From: Symbiodinium natans
Lineage: Eukaryota; Sar; Dinophyceae; Suessiales; Symbiodiniaceae
Direction of reading: 5' to 3'
DNA: 25,000 nt
Assembly (NCBI GenBank): GCA_905221605.1
Contig: CAJNDS010000417.1
Coordinates: 80,001-105,000, forward strand
The notes under the pieces are model-generated. The model saw nothing but the letters and a program-made list of their open reading frames with translations. It was not told the DNA's origin and searched no databases. Positions within the stretch are counted from its first letter, which is position 1. Every line of letters starts with the position of its first letter. Positions 7,262 to 14,180 of this stretch are shown piece by piece. Made by a program: the position numbers and the translations under genes.

Positions 7262-7295
7262 ACACCACCGCATCCACCCAAGCATGCAGCAACTT
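7262..7295 (+). CDS. Possible exon
   Basis: Acceptor TTTAG ends at 7261; reads HHRIHPSMQQL after one base in phase with 7008. It needs a GA donor at 7296 to join 7370 in phase 0. Confidence 0.3.
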
Positions 7296-7369
7296 GAACC
7301 TCCACCTTGCAACACCAAAAAAACCTTATAACCCTTGAATGGCTGTTCATGTGGACATGTACTCTTTAG

Positions 7370-7434
7370 TTTTGGGAAGGTGTGACAATGCAATTGGCGC
7401 CTCCCAAATACTGGAAATACTGCGTTTTCACAGC
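7370..7434 (+). CDS. Candidate exon
   Basis: Acceptor CTTTAG ends at 7369, donor GTTCCG at 7435. Reads FWEGVTMQLAPPKYWKYCVF plus Thr and two bases, phase 0 to 2. Confidence 0.6.
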
Positions 7435-7443
7435 GTTCCGAGT

Positions 7444-7445
<2 letters not shown>

Positions 7446-7477
<32 letters not shown>

Positions 7478-7530
7478 CAGACAGGCAGAGAGACAGAGAG
7501 ACAGAGAGAGTGAGAGAGAGAGAGAGAGAG
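7446..7530. repeat. GA/CAGA microsatellite in an intron
   Basis: Tandem GA with CAGA interruptions, between two exons that join in phase across it. Ser-Leu or Arg-Glu proteins read from it are artefacts. Confidence 0.95.
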
Positions 7531-7544
7531 TGAACCAATGACAG

Positions 7545-7629
7545 TGGCATCTCGGCTTTGGAGCGTTGGAGGACCCTGAAGGTTTGCCTGGCCATGTTTT
7601 CCGGCATCCCCATTTGGGACGCACTCTAC
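7545..7629 (+). CDS. Candidate exon
   Basis: Acceptor GACAG ends at 7544, donor GTGTTTT at 7630. Twenty-eight codons, phase 2 to 0, with ERWRTLKVCLAMFSGIPIWD; hydrophobic at the end. Confidence 0.6.
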
Positions 7630-7680
7630 GTGTTTTCGTTCTTTTGATGTACCCCAGGCACCTTAACTTGCACCCCTGAG

Positions 7681-7731
7681 CAGGAGACCCCCAAACCCGA
7701 AACCGGAGATTGCACACCTGCTTCCTTAACC
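7681..7731 (+). CDS. Possible exon
   Basis: Acceptor TGAG ends at 7680 (or GCAG at 7683). Reads QETPKPETGDCTPASLT; needs a GA or GC donor near 7732. A 14-nt micro-exon at 7766-7779 may follow. Confidence 0.3.
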
Positions 7732-7777
7732 GACGCTCACATATGAGCACTGGGTCCTCTGACAGCATGGCCTTTGC

Positions 7778-7855
7778 ACGTACGTGTTTTTTACACGTAC
7801 GTGTAAAAAAACTACTTCTCAGTTTACACGTACGTGTAAAAAAACTAATTCTCAG
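7778..7855. repeat. Palindromic tandem repeat (CACGTACGTG)
   Basis: Three copies of the palindrome CACGTACGTG. The last two lie in a directly repeated unit of about 33 bp, TTTACACGTACGTGTAAA followed by A-run, CTA.TTCTCAG, each copy ending in an acceptor-like CTCAG. Confidence 0.85.
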
Positions 7856-7943
7856 TATGCTCTGTGCATGCTAGGGATTTGCAGCTGGCATCCGATGATT
7901 GCATTGCCAGCTTGATGACCCTAGCAGTTTTTTGTTCAAACCT
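7856..7943 (+). CDS. Candidate exon
   Basis: Acceptor CTCAG ends at 7855, donor GTAGTTG at 7944. Reads CSVHARDLQLASDDCIASLM and then TLAVFCSN. The open stretch 7960-7999 (EKALNQARLRPGV, donor GTGAGT) follows in phase, but only 16 nt separate them. Confidence 0.55.
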
Positions 7944-8045
7944 GTAGTTGCATGTCCAGTGAAAAGGCGCTAAACCAAGCGAGGCTACGTCCAGGTGTGG
8001 TGAGTACCTGGGTCACTGGAAATTGCAGTGAAAAATCTCTGCAAG

Positions 8046-8093
8046 TTTGATCCGCACGCTGTTCGCAGCATTTCCAAAACAAGCTTGCTTTGC
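8046..8093 (+). CDS. Candidate exon, 3' end uncertain
   Basis: Acceptor GCAAG ends at 8045; sixteen codons FDPHAVRSISKTSLLC before an in-frame TGA. Two other frames are open in the same stretch as far as about 8150. Confidence 0.4.
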
Positions 8094-8149
8094 TGAGTGC
8101 GCGCTCCGTGATCGTATTCTGCTTTCTGCAACCCTGAGGGCACAAGGCG

Positions 8150-8153
<4 letters not shown>

Positions 8154-8180
<27 letters not shown>
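8154..8180. repeat. TA microsatellite
   Basis: Alternating TA run in an intron. Confidence 0.95.
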
Positions 8181-8182
<2 letters not shown>

Positions 8183-8251
8183 GTGAATTTTATGCTTGAA
8201 GCGCTAGACCTTAAACCACTAGACATGCTCAGACACCCGCCTCTTGTCCCT

Positions 8252-8353
8252 AGTAGTAGAGTAGGTAACCTTTAACCTTTGTGCGGCATGAGATTCCCTT
8301 TATAATCCCAAAGGTTAACCTTTAGTTCCCCGGAAGGGTACTGGACAACTAAG
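8252..8353 (+). mobile_element. Introner-like element, family A copy 2
   Basis: Diverged copy of 1303-1402 in the same orientation, ending at the AAG acceptor of the exon at 8354. Confidence 0.75.
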
Positions 8354-8445
8354 TGGTCGGCTTGTGGGGCACCGGCCCTGCATTCGCAGGGGTTCTTCGA
8401 GGAGGAGAAGGTGCAGCTGTGGACTCGACTGAAGGCTGGGGCCTG
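8354..8445 (+). CDS. Candidate exon between introner A and a telomere-like array
   Basis: The acceptor is the last base pair step of introner A; the donor is GTTTAGGG at 8446, the first unit of an array. The frame with FFEEEKVQLWTRLKAGA is preferred; a Gly-rich frame (VGLWGTGPAFAGVL...) is also open. Confidence 0.55.
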
Positions 8446-8504
8446 GTTTAGGGTTTAGGGTCTAGGGTTTAGGGGTTAGGGTTTAGGGTTTAGGGTTTAG
8501 GGTC
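8446..8504. repeat. TTTAGGG array supplying a splice donor
   Basis: About eight units starting at the donor. A poly-C run (8525-8541) follows in the same intron. Confidence 0.95.
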
Positions 8505-8563
8505 CCTAAGCCCGAAGGGCTTTGCCCCCCCCCCCCCCCCCTCCCACTCCCCCCACTCTATAG

Positions 8564-8588
8564 GCGGTCTAGGCCTTGAGTTCCTTGA
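8564..8588 (+). CDS. Possible short exon
   Basis: Acceptor TATAG ends at 8563, donor GTTTAGGG at 8589. Reads GLGLEFL, phase 1 to 2, joining the next exon. Confidence 0.4.
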
Positions 8589-8627
8589 GTTTAGGGTTTA
8601 AGACTGATAAACTAGGGGGGATTCAAG

Positions 8628-8675
8628 ACTCATGCAAGCTTTGAGAGGGGCTACCCGATTCATGAAAGACCACGA
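8628..8675 (+). CDS. Candidate exon
   Basis: Acceptor TCAAG ends at 8627, donor GTTCAG at 8676. Reads LMQALRGATRFMKDH, phase 2 to 2. Confidence 0.5.
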
Positions 8676-8770
8676 GTTCAGATCTAGAACGCAAGCCCTT
8701 AGGCTCTGAGAGGACTTTTATGTCGGGGTTTGGGATTTCTGGGATTTGGCCCAGAAAGGTTATGGTATAG

Positions 8771-8799
8771 AAGTGAGAGAGTTTACTGGAAGTGCCTGA
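8771..8799 (+). CDS. Candidate short exon
   Basis: Acceptor TATAG ends at 8770, donor GTGAGG at 8800. Reads SERVYWKCL, phase 2 to 1. The frame is open upstream to the AG at 8755. Confidence 0.45.
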
Positions 8800-8855
8800 G
8801 TGAGGAGCATTGATCAGAGGGCTTAACAGTGCTCGCCTAGAAGAGGAATAGTAAT

Positions 8856-8925
8856 GTACATATACATATACGCATATATATATATACATATATATATATA
8901 TATTTATTTATTTATATATTTGATA
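8856..8925. repeat. AT-rich microsatellite
   Basis: Tandem TA/CATA and TTTA units within an intron. Confidence 0.9.
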
Positions 8926-9021
8926 TGTGCATCTCCTGCTTGAAGCCCTAGACCTAATAGGGTTGAGGGTTCCTAAAAATCCGAATCCCTAAGCCTTAAA
9001 GCCCAAAGCGTGGCAAGGCAG

Positions 9022-9071
9022 ATCTGGATTGCTGGTATGGGCCACTAGAAAGCCGGGCGCCCCTGTTCAGG
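9022..9071 (+). CDS. Candidate exon
   Basis: Acceptor GGCAG ends at 9021, donor GTTTGAGG at 9072 (start of a variant array). Reads LDCWYGPLESRAPLFR, phase 1 to 0. Confidence 0.5.
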
Positions 9072-9150
9072 GTTTGAGGGTTTAGGGTTCAGGGTTTAGG
9101 GTTTAGGGTTTAGGGTTTGAGGGTTTGAGGGTTTGAGGGTTTGAGGGTTC
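9072..9150. repeat. TTTGAGGG/TTTAGGG array
   Basis: TTTAGGG units followed by five TTTGAGGG units in tandem. Confidence 0.95.
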
Positions 9151-9216
9151 TGACCAAAAAAACCATATGGGGTGATTCTCTAAGTTCGGGTCTCGCTTGC
9201 GGGTCCCTCCTGCAAG

Positions 9217-9293
9217 GGCACTCCATCCTTTTTGGGGAGCTGCCCATGCACGTCATCCCTACACCTTACAGCTCAAACCTCCCGAAGCTCCTC
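9217..9293 (+). CDS. Candidate exon
   Basis: Acceptor GCAAG ends at 9216, donor GTAGGGG at 9294. Twenty-five codons, phase 0 to 2, with GTPSFLGSCPCTSSLHLTAQ. Confidence 0.5.
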
Positions 9294-9296
9294 GTA

Positions 9297-9410
9297 GGGG
9301 TTTAGGGTTTAGGGTTTAAGGTTTAGGGTTTAGGGTTTAGGGTTTAGGGTTTAGGGTTTAGGGTTTAGGGTTTAGGGTCTAGGGTTTAGGGTTTAGGGTT
9401 TAGGGTTTAC
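9297..9410. repeat. TTTAGGG array
   Basis: About sixteen units, a few single-base variants, just inside the donor at 9294. Confidence 0.95.
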
Positions 9411-9428
9411 TCTGATAGCCATCCCAAG

Positions 9429-9482
9429 CCTTTCCATGAAGCCCCAAAGCCCCAAAATGCCTGAAGCCCCCGAAGCCTCGGG
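9429..9482 (+). CDS. Possible exon
   Basis: Acceptor CCAAG ends at 9428, donor GTAGTG at 9483. Reads LSMKPQSPKMPEAPEAS, phase 2 to 2. Low complexity, so uncertain. A CCCTAAA array (9503-9548) follows. Confidence 0.35.
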
Positions 9483-9603
9483 GTAGTGCTCTAAATTAGG
9501 GTAACCCTAAACCCTAAACCCTAAACCCTAAACCCTAAACCCTAAGCCCTGAAGGATGCCTTTTTTGGCGGGAGGGGGGGTGGGGGGGATCCCTTTTGAA
9601 AAG

Positions 9604-9647
9604 GCTTCCGCCTCATAATGGGCACCCAAAGAGGGACTCTGATTTAG
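9604..9647 (+). CDS. Candidate exon
   Basis: Acceptor AAAAG ends at 9603, donor GTAACCC at 9648. Reads LPPHNGHPKRDSDL, phase 2 to 1. Confidence 0.45.
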
Positions 9648-9828
9648 GTAACCCAAAGAGGGTTTAGGGTTTAGGGTTTAGGGTTTAGGGTTTAGGGTTT
9701 AGGGTTAGCTCAACACCCCGCAATGAAGGAATATACCTTAAACTATAGAGGGATCCTTTTATATCATCTATAAGATATATATTCCTTATTGAAGGGGTAT
9801 TGGGGCTCTTTGGGTAACCCCTGAACAG
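9648..9828 (+). other. Predicted intron with complementary ends
   Basis: The 5' end GTAACCCAAAGAG is nearly the reverse complement of CTCTTTGGGTAAC near the 3' end (9806-9818). Inside are a TTTAGGG array (9659-9706) and a family F palindrome (9711-9805). Confidence 0.5.
9711..9805. mobile_element. Palindromic introner-like element, family F copy 2
   Basis: Ends CACCCC...GGGGTATTGGGG with inner arms AAGGAATATA/TATATTCCTTATT and a GGGATCCT core; matches 1662-1752. Confidence 0.7.
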
Positions 9829-9907
9829 TTCGCCCCGCACGGCCGTGGCCAGGGGAGGGGTGGGCATAGGCCACCCCCCCCTGCTGTACGAAATATTCAA
9901 CTTTGGG
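9829..9907 (+). CDS. Candidate exon
   Basis: Acceptor AACAG ends at 9828, donor GTTCTACC at 9908. Twenty-six codons ending GIGHPPLLYEIFNFG. The start phase does not match 9647, so one of the two boundaries is off. Confidence 0.5.
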
Positions 9908-9958
9908 GTTCTACCTGAACCGAAAGCCTGCTTTTTGCAGGTTTTGTAAGAATCCTAG

Positions 9959-9993
9959 AAGAGGCCATACCCCCCCCCTCCCCCCGCCCCAGA
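9959..9993 (+). CDS. Possible proline-rich exon
   Basis: Acceptor CCTAG ends at 9958, donor GTAGATG at 9994; KRPY then poly-Pro from C runs. Phase 0 to 2 fits both sides, but low complexity makes it weak. Confidence 0.3.
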
Positions 9994-10048
9994 GTAGATG
10001 TTAGGGTTTAGGGTTTACGTTTTAAGGTATGAGGTAATTGAAAGAAAG

Positions 10049-10077
10049 CTTGCCATCAAATTTAGCCTACAAACGAG
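10049..10077 (+). CDS. Candidate short exon
   Basis: Acceptor GAAAG ends at 10048, donor GTAGGT at 10078. Reads LPSNLAYKR, phase 2 to 1. A further short candidate is 10116-10133 (SAPSY) with a GCAAGC donor. Confidence 0.4.
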
Positions 10078-10325
10078 GTAGGTTTGGGGTTCTTAAGGCA
10101 CTCTAACCTTCGCAGCGTCCGCGCCTTCTTACCGCAAGCCCAACCCGAAACTCCTAAACCCGTAGACGCTTAAAATCCTGGACCTTAAAGCCCCTAGGGT
10201 TGAGGGCTGAGGGTTTAGGGTTTAGGTGCCCTAAACCCCTCCAGGGTTCAGGAGTTAGGAGTTAGGGTTTAGGGTTACCCTAATTTAGGTGCCCTAAACC
10301 TTAAACCCTTTTGTCGCATTGCCAG

Positions 10326-10380
10326 CGCGCAGGTGGCCCAAAGGAACCCTCATCCCTACTTGGAAGCCCTTTTGACCCTA
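10326..10380 (+). CDS. Candidate exon, two frames open
   Basis: Acceptor GCCAG ends at 10325, donor GTAGGTC at 10381. Reads AQVAQRNPHPYLEALLTL after one base; RAGGPKEPSSLLGSPFDP is open in another frame. Confidence 0.45.
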
Positions 10381-10440
10381 GTAGGTCTACTGAGTATCCC
10401 CTGGAAACCCTATTGCAATGCCCATGTGGGGTTTTCCGAT

Positions 10441-10512
10441 ATTAGGGGTACCTTGTTGGGGTCCGTAGTATAAGGGGATCTACTATTTGTGGGGGTCCAT
10501 ATTCGGGTCCAT
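10441..10512. mobile_element. Introner-like element, family E copy 1
   Basis: AGGGGTACCTTNTTGGGG..TCC and the later TATTTG(T)GGGGGTC.. match 24502-24575 in the same orientation. Confidence 0.55.
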
Positions 10513-10517
10513 TTTTT

Positions 10518-10677
10518 CCGTAAACCGTAAACCCTAAACCCTCAACCCCAAACCCCAAAGCCCAAAGCCCAAACCCCAAACCCCAAACCCTAAACCCCAA
10601 ACCCCAAACCCTAAACCCCAAACCCTAAACCCCAAACCCCAAACCCTAAACCCTAAACCCTAAACCCTAAACCCTAC
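10518..10677. repeat. CCCTAAA/CCCCAAA mixed array
   Basis: C-rich array alternating CCCTAAA and CCCCAAA units, becoming pure CCCTAAA at the 3' end. Confidence 0.95.
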
Positions 10678-10690
10678 TTACGTCAAAAAG

Positions 10691-10730
10691 TTTGAACCCT
10701 TGGGTGGCAACCAAGGCCATAAGCTGCCCT
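10691..10730 (+). CDS. Possible exon
   Basis: Acceptor AAAAG ends at 10690; FEPLGGNQGHKLP before an in-frame stop. Donor unclear (GT at 10704 or GA at 10731). Confidence 0.3.
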
Positions 10731-11100
10731 GAAACCCCGGAAAAGCCCCTAAGCCCCTCAACACCCTAAAGACCCCAAAGCCCTCATAACAGGGTTCAGG
10801 GTTCAGGGTTTAGGCTTTAGGCTGTAGGCTTTAGGGTTTAGGGTTTAGTGTTTAGTGTTTAGTGTTTAGGGTTGCCTTTAAAAAATCCTTGAAACCCTTA
10901 AAACCCCCACAACCCTTGAATCCCAATAAAACCTTACAACCCTTAAACCCTGATGAAACCAAAAGCGCTGAAACCCTCATAAAACCTTCATAGAACCCTA
11001 AACCCTAAACCCCAAACCCTAAACCCCAAACCCTAAACCCTAAACCCTAAACCCGACCTGAAGCCCTAGTAAGCCCGCGAGACTGAAGTTGACCTCCCAG
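10731..11100. repeat. Degenerate telomere-like region
   Basis: Mixed TTTAGGG variants (10795-10872, including GTTTAGT units) and CCCTAAA variants (10985-11055) with decayed C-rich units between; no convincing exon. Confidence 0.8.
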
Positions 11101-11180
11101 GCCCCGACGGGCGTCCTTACTTCGCTCATTCGCAGGGCCACTCCTCCTGGCGTGACCCCAGGGCCAGCGTCTTACTTAGG
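11101..11180 (+). CDS. Exon with WW-domain C-terminal half
   Basis: Acceptor TCCCAG ends at 11100, donor GTGTCGG at 11181. Reads PDGRPYFAHSQGHSSWRDPR and then ASVLLR. The order D-G-R-x-Y-F-x-H-x..x-W-x-D-P-R is that of the second and third strands of a WW domain (Pro-rich ligand binding in known families). The N-terminal half with the first Trp would be in the previous exon, which I could not place. Confidence 0.65.
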
Positions 11181-11387
11181 GTGTCGGGATTTTTTGGGAT
11201 TTTAGGGCAAAAGTTTAGGGTTTAGGGCCGAATTGAGGGGCTTTAGGGGTTTCACGGCTTTAGGGTTTCGGGGTTTGGTTTTTTTTGGGGGGGGTTTTTG
11301 GGTTTGGGTTTTTTTGCACAAGAGCTTTTGAGAGAAGGAAAGCAGGAACATAATCAGACAGAGGGAGGGAGGAGGGAGCGAGCGAAG

Positions 11388-11467
11388 AGGGGGCGAGAAA
11401 GAAAGAGCGAGTGAGGGGAAGGGGCATGTCGGCGTTGGTGGACTTTGCTGGATCCTTGGCCAAGCGA
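11388..11467 (+). CDS. Candidate exon, start uncertain
   Basis: Donor GTGTTTTG at 11468. The end reads RGMSALVDFAGSLAKR from about 11420. Upstream the purine-rich stretch 11325-11425 is open in more than one frame, so the acceptor is not resolved. Confidence 0.4.
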
Positions 11468-11553
11468 GTGTTTTGAACCCGAACCTAACGGACCTAACAG
11501 TAACCCTTACGCTAAACCATACCAACCCCATGCCCAGTAACCCTTCAAGCGAG

Positions 11554-11609
11554 GTCGACACGCAGTTCTTGTTTGACCTCGAGGGCGGGCGTCTGGGCAG
11601 ACATCGAGA
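11554..11609 (+). CDS. Candidate exon, two frames open
   Basis: Acceptor GCGAG ends at 11553, donor GTAGTGG at 11610. Reads VDTQFLFDLEGGRLGRHR. Another frame (RAGVWADIESSGSGLQ) runs to a donor at 11630. Confidence 0.4.
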
Positions 11610-11642
11610 GTAGTGGGTCAGGACTGCAGGTTTGGGGGGTTC

Positions 11643-11904
11643 GGGTTTAGGGTTTAGGGTTTAGGGTTTAGGGTTTAGGGTTTAGGGTTTAGGGTTTAGG
11701 TTTTAGTGTTTAGGGTTTAGGGTTTAGGGTTTAGGGTTTAGGGTTTAGGGTTTAGGGTTTAGGGTTTAGGGTTTAGGGTTTAGGGTTTAGGGTTTAGGGT
11801 TTATGGTTAGGGTTTAGGGTTTAGGGTTTAGGGTTTAGGGTTTAGGGTTTAGGGTTTAGGGTTTAGGGTTTAGGGTTTAGGGTTTAGGGTTTAGGGTTTA
11901 GGGT
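11643..11904. repeat. Longest TTTAGGG array of the window
   Basis: About 37 units with only a few changes (for example at 11700-11708 and 11803). Unit purity suggests it is recent or kept homogeneous. Confidence 0.98.
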
Positions 11905-11936
11905 GCTGCTAATCAATTTCTGGGTTTCGATGTCAG

Positions 11937-12041
11937 GACTTTCCGTGGGAGTTACATAGTTACATACATGGCTTCGGACGTAGGGCGATTTACCATACAG
12001 CATCTGCTCCTACATGTGACCCTGGCTTCAACCCGCATCAT
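11937..12041 (+). CDS. Candidate exon
   Basis: Acceptor GTCAG ends at 11936. Thirty-five codons with DFPWELHSYIHGFGRRAIYH at the start; no GT at the end, GA donor at 12042 possible. A second frame (TFRGSYIVTYMASDVG...) is open with GT at 12015. Confidence 0.45.
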
Positions 12042-12127
12042 GAACCCTAGGATACCCTAAACCCTGAAACTGCACTGCTTGCTTGTTGGCAGAGAGGCCC
12101 TAAAATGTCCCGAGCTTTTGAAGCTAG

Positions 12128-12161
12128 GCCTCTGAGGCCTACACTCCAGAAGCCATGAAGA
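12128..12161 (+). CDS. Candidate short exon
   Basis: An in-frame TAG supplies the acceptor (12126-12127); donor GTCGTT at 12162. Reads ASEAYTPEAMK. An alternative from 12093 reads RGPKMSRAFEARPLRPT. Confidence 0.4.
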
Positions 12162-12284
12162 GTCGTTGTCCCTGACTGGTGTGGCTTTTCCGGCGTAAAG
12201 TCTCATAATTCGGGTTGGTTGTTGTACCCATAACATGGGGTTCCGGTCGCCCCCCCGCCCCCCGAGAATCGGGGCACCAGCCCG

Positions 12285-12332
12285 ATACACTAAACCCTAA
12301 ACCCTAAACCCTAAACTCTAAACCCTAAACCC
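12285..12332. repeat. CCCTAAA array
   Basis: Six to seven units immediately before the next candidate exon. The region 12162-12284 has one open frame from 12202 (LIIRVGCCTHNMGFRS) but no clear exon. Confidence 0.95.
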
Positions 12333-12336
12333 GAAG

Positions 12337-12386
12337 AATCCGGCTGGCCCGGTCAAGGATGCGCAGTCGTACGCTTATCCCTTCTA
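12337..12386 (+). CDS. Candidate exon, frame uncertain
   Basis: Acceptor CGAAG ends at 12336, donor GTACTAC at 12387. All three frames are open; IRLARSRMRSRTLIPS joins the next exon, whereas NPAGPVKDAQSYAYPF would create a stop at the join. Confidence 0.4.
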
Positions 12387-12487
12387 GTACTACTTGCTTG
12401 CAACCTCCCATAAATCTCTTATAAGGGCAATATAGAGACTTCGTAGTTGAGAGAACCACGCATGTACACCCCTTTTTGGCACAACAG

Positions 12488-12539
12488 GGCACATGAGCTT
12501 TTCTCTCCCATTCTGCCAAGCCAAGTACCGATGGGAGTG
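12488..12539 (+). CDS. Candidate exon
   Basis: Acceptor AACAG ends at 12487, donors GT at 12537 or 12540. Reads HMSFSLPFCQAKYRWEW, phase 1 to 2. Confidence 0.45.
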
Positions 12540-12552
12540 GTCTCCAACTCAC

Positions 12553-12668
12553 CCTAAAGCCTAAACCCCAAACCCTAAAATACCCTGAACCCTAAACCCT
12601 AAACCCTGAACCCTGAACCCTAAACCCTAAACCCTAAACCCTAAACCCTAAACCCTAAACCCTGAACC
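12553..12668. repeat. CCCTAAA array with CCCTGAA units
   Basis: C-rich array leading to the acceptor CCCAG of the next exon. Confidence 0.95.
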
Positions 12669-12675
12669 CACCCAG

Positions 12676-12767
12676 CAAGGCCAGGTTGGGCCTCACCATT
12701 CGTGCGGGAAGTTGCTGGCGCGCTCCGGACCGAACTGGTGGTCTCCACCTCCTCTCAACCAAGAGAG
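12676..12767 (+). CDS. Candidate exon between opposite-strand arrays
   Basis: Acceptor CACCCAG ends at 12675; donor GTTTAGGG at 12768 is the first unit of the next array. All three frames are open over 92 nt (for example RPGWASPFVREVAGALRTEL or KARLGLTIRAGSCWRAPDRT); the second is in phase with both neighbours. Confidence 0.5.
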
Positions 12768-12866
12768 GTTTAGGGTTTAGGGTTTAGGGTTTAGGGTTTA
12801 GGGTTTAGGGTTTAGGGTTTAGGGTTTAGGGTTGAGGGTTGAGGGTTGAGGGTTGAGGGTTTAGGT
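12768..12866. repeat. TTTAGGG array ending in TTGAGGG units
   Basis: Nine TTTAGGG units, then four TTGAGGG units. Confidence 0.98.
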
Positions 12867-12877
12867 CACTGGCCCAG

Positions 12878-13070
12878 AAGTAGCGCTTCGCGGAGCAGTT
12901 GCAGATGCTGCACCGACGCTGGTGAGTGATGTCTCTTGCCAGCTTCTGAGACGTCCTCTCCCCCAAGGCGAGGTGCCCTGCTCTTGGCCGATGTGGCCAA
13001 AGTGGCAGGAGCCACTGGAGTGACAACCGAGAAAATGAAGAGATGGGACGCATGCGACTGGGGACTTTGC
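12878..13070 (+). CDS. Coding stretch, internal splicing uncertain
   Basis: Acceptor CCCAG ends at 12877. VALRGAVADAAPTL is followed by GTGAGT at 12922; after an AG at 12942 another frame reads ALLLADVAKVAGATGVTTEK to a GT at 13071. The 21 nt between would be an unusually short intron; read unspliced, the first frame continues to a stop at 13047. Confidence 0.45.
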
Positions 13071-13133
13071 GTTCATTAGGGCTTCAACCCCCTTAAGCCC
13101 TCCTCAAACCCTAAACCCTGAACCTCTTCGAAG

Positions 13134-13231
13134 CGACCCAAGACCTCTACGCCTATGCGAATGCTGGGGGTGTCTCGAGTTCTCTAAGTCATGGATCCCT
13201 TTTTTGGACCCCTGTTATCCTACGGCCCCAG
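13134..13231 (+). CDS. Two candidate exons 19 nt apart
   Basis: 13134-13169 reads RPKTSTPMRMLG with GT at 13170; 13189-13231 reads SWIPFLDPCYPTAP with GTACCT at 13232. Phases join, but the gap (GTGTCTCGAG...CTAAG) is only 19 nt. Confidence 0.4.
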
Positions 13232-13270
13232 GTACCTGAGAAACGGAATTCATAATTCCCCAGACCCAAA

Positions 13271-13445
13271 CCCTCAACCACCTAAACCACCTAAACCACC
13301 TAAACCACCTAAACCACCTAAACCACCTAAACCACCTAAACCACCTAAACCACCTAAACCACCTAAACCGCCTAAACCGCCTAAACCGCCTAAACCACCT
13401 AAACCACCCAAACCACCCAAACCACCTAAACCACCTAACCCACCT
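13271..13445. repeat. CCACCTAAA 9-mer array
   Basis: About nineteen tandem CCACCTAAA units with CCGCCTAAA and CCACCCAAA variants. It could be translated as Pro-Pro-Lys repeats, or Gly-Leu on the other strand, but it lies inside an inferred intron and is taken as a telomere-variant array. Confidence 0.9.
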
Positions 13446-13505
13446 AACCCTAACCAAACCCTAACCCCAAACCCCGTCAACCCTTTAACACTCCGCAAAC
13501 CCCAG

Positions 13506-13581
13506 GCTGCTGGACTCCCTGGCAGAAACGTTGCCCCCACCGGACGATCTGCAGGTGCTCCGCGTGAAGTTTTTGCGGCTG
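13506..13581 (+). CDS. Candidate exon with telomere-repeat donor
   Basis: Acceptor CCCCAG ends at 13505, donor GTTTAGGG at 13582. Twenty-five codons, ending LPPPDDLQVLRVKFLRL. The other open frame is less protein-like. Confidence 0.6.
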
Positions 13582-13697
13582 GTTTAGGGTTTAGGGTTTA
13601 GGGGTTTAGGGGTTTAGGGGTTTAGGGGTTTAGGGGTTTAGGGGTTTAGGGGTTTAGGGGTTTAGGGGTTTAGGGGTTTAGGGTTTAGGGTTTGGGG
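13582..13697. repeat. TTTAGGGG octamer array
   Basis: About eleven TTTAGGGG units flanked by normal TTTAGGG at both ends. Confidence 0.98.
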
Positions 13698-13726
13698 CTT
13701 CGCAGGTTGCGGGGTTTGTCTTGCAG

Positions 13727-13748
13727 GATGGTTTGGGCTGAGCGAATC
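13727..13748 (+). CDS. Possible short exon
   Basis: Acceptor TTGCAG ends at 13726, donor GTAGGGG at 13749; reads MVWAERI after one base. Confidence 0.25.
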
Positions 13749-13886
13749 GTAGGGGTTTAGGGGTTCAGGGTTTCCAGGGTTTAGGGCTTAGGGTCGAGGG
13801 TTCAAGCTGAAAACTTGCTGCAGGGTTTTTCATTCCTTCTTAAGGTGAATGAAGTCGTGTGCCCTCTGGGCTTTGCGCCAATTTAG

Positions 13887-13968
13887 ACCTTTCACATGGG
13901 CAGCCTTGCAAAAACTCGGTTGCTGTTGGGGCTTCTTTTCGTCCTATGGACTCGTCTATCTAGGACCC
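13887..13968 (+). CDS. Candidate exon with a hydrophobic segment
   Basis: Acceptor TTTAG ends at 13886, donor GTACCTTC at 13969. Reads TFHMGSLAKTRLLLGLLFVL and then WTRLSRT. The stretch just upstream (from 13852) is also open (VNEVVCPLGFAPI). Confidence 0.5.
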
Positions 13969-14049
13969 GTACCTTCTTCCCTTTTCTTAGGGTTTAGGTT
14001 CCCTTATAAACCCCTTTAAACCAAAAAGGACACCTTCTCAAATTCCTAG
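13969..14049 (+). mobile_element. Introner-like element, family D copy 1
   Basis: The run from GGTTCCCTTATAA.CCCCTTTAAACCAA to TTCTTAGG-like end matches 18904-18981. It fills the inferred intron exactly from GTACCTTC to CCTAG. Two tiny candidate exons follow (14050-14065 and 14112-14127). Confidence 0.65.
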
Positions 14050-14180
14050 GTTGCTCTCTGGTCTAGTAGGCCAAAACCCTAAACGCTCTAGGTGCCCGCG
14101 CCCTTTTGCAGTCCCAGGTTACGCTGGGTGTGCACCCTAACCCCTAAAAACCCTAAACCCTAAACCCTAACCTGCCCCAG

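Noticed and set aside
7238-7768. 176-residue minus-strand ORF with Ser-Leu repeats, and the plus-strand Arg-Glu ORF
   Set aside because: Both exist only because the GA microsatellite has no stops; plus-strand exons at 7370 and 7545 explain the region better.
13191-13601. ORF of Pro-Pro-Lys repeats, and Gly-Leu and Arg-Trp-Phe repeats on the opposite strand
   Set aside because: They are translations of the CCACCTAAA 9-mer array in all readings; the array is telomere-variant DNA inside an inferred intron.
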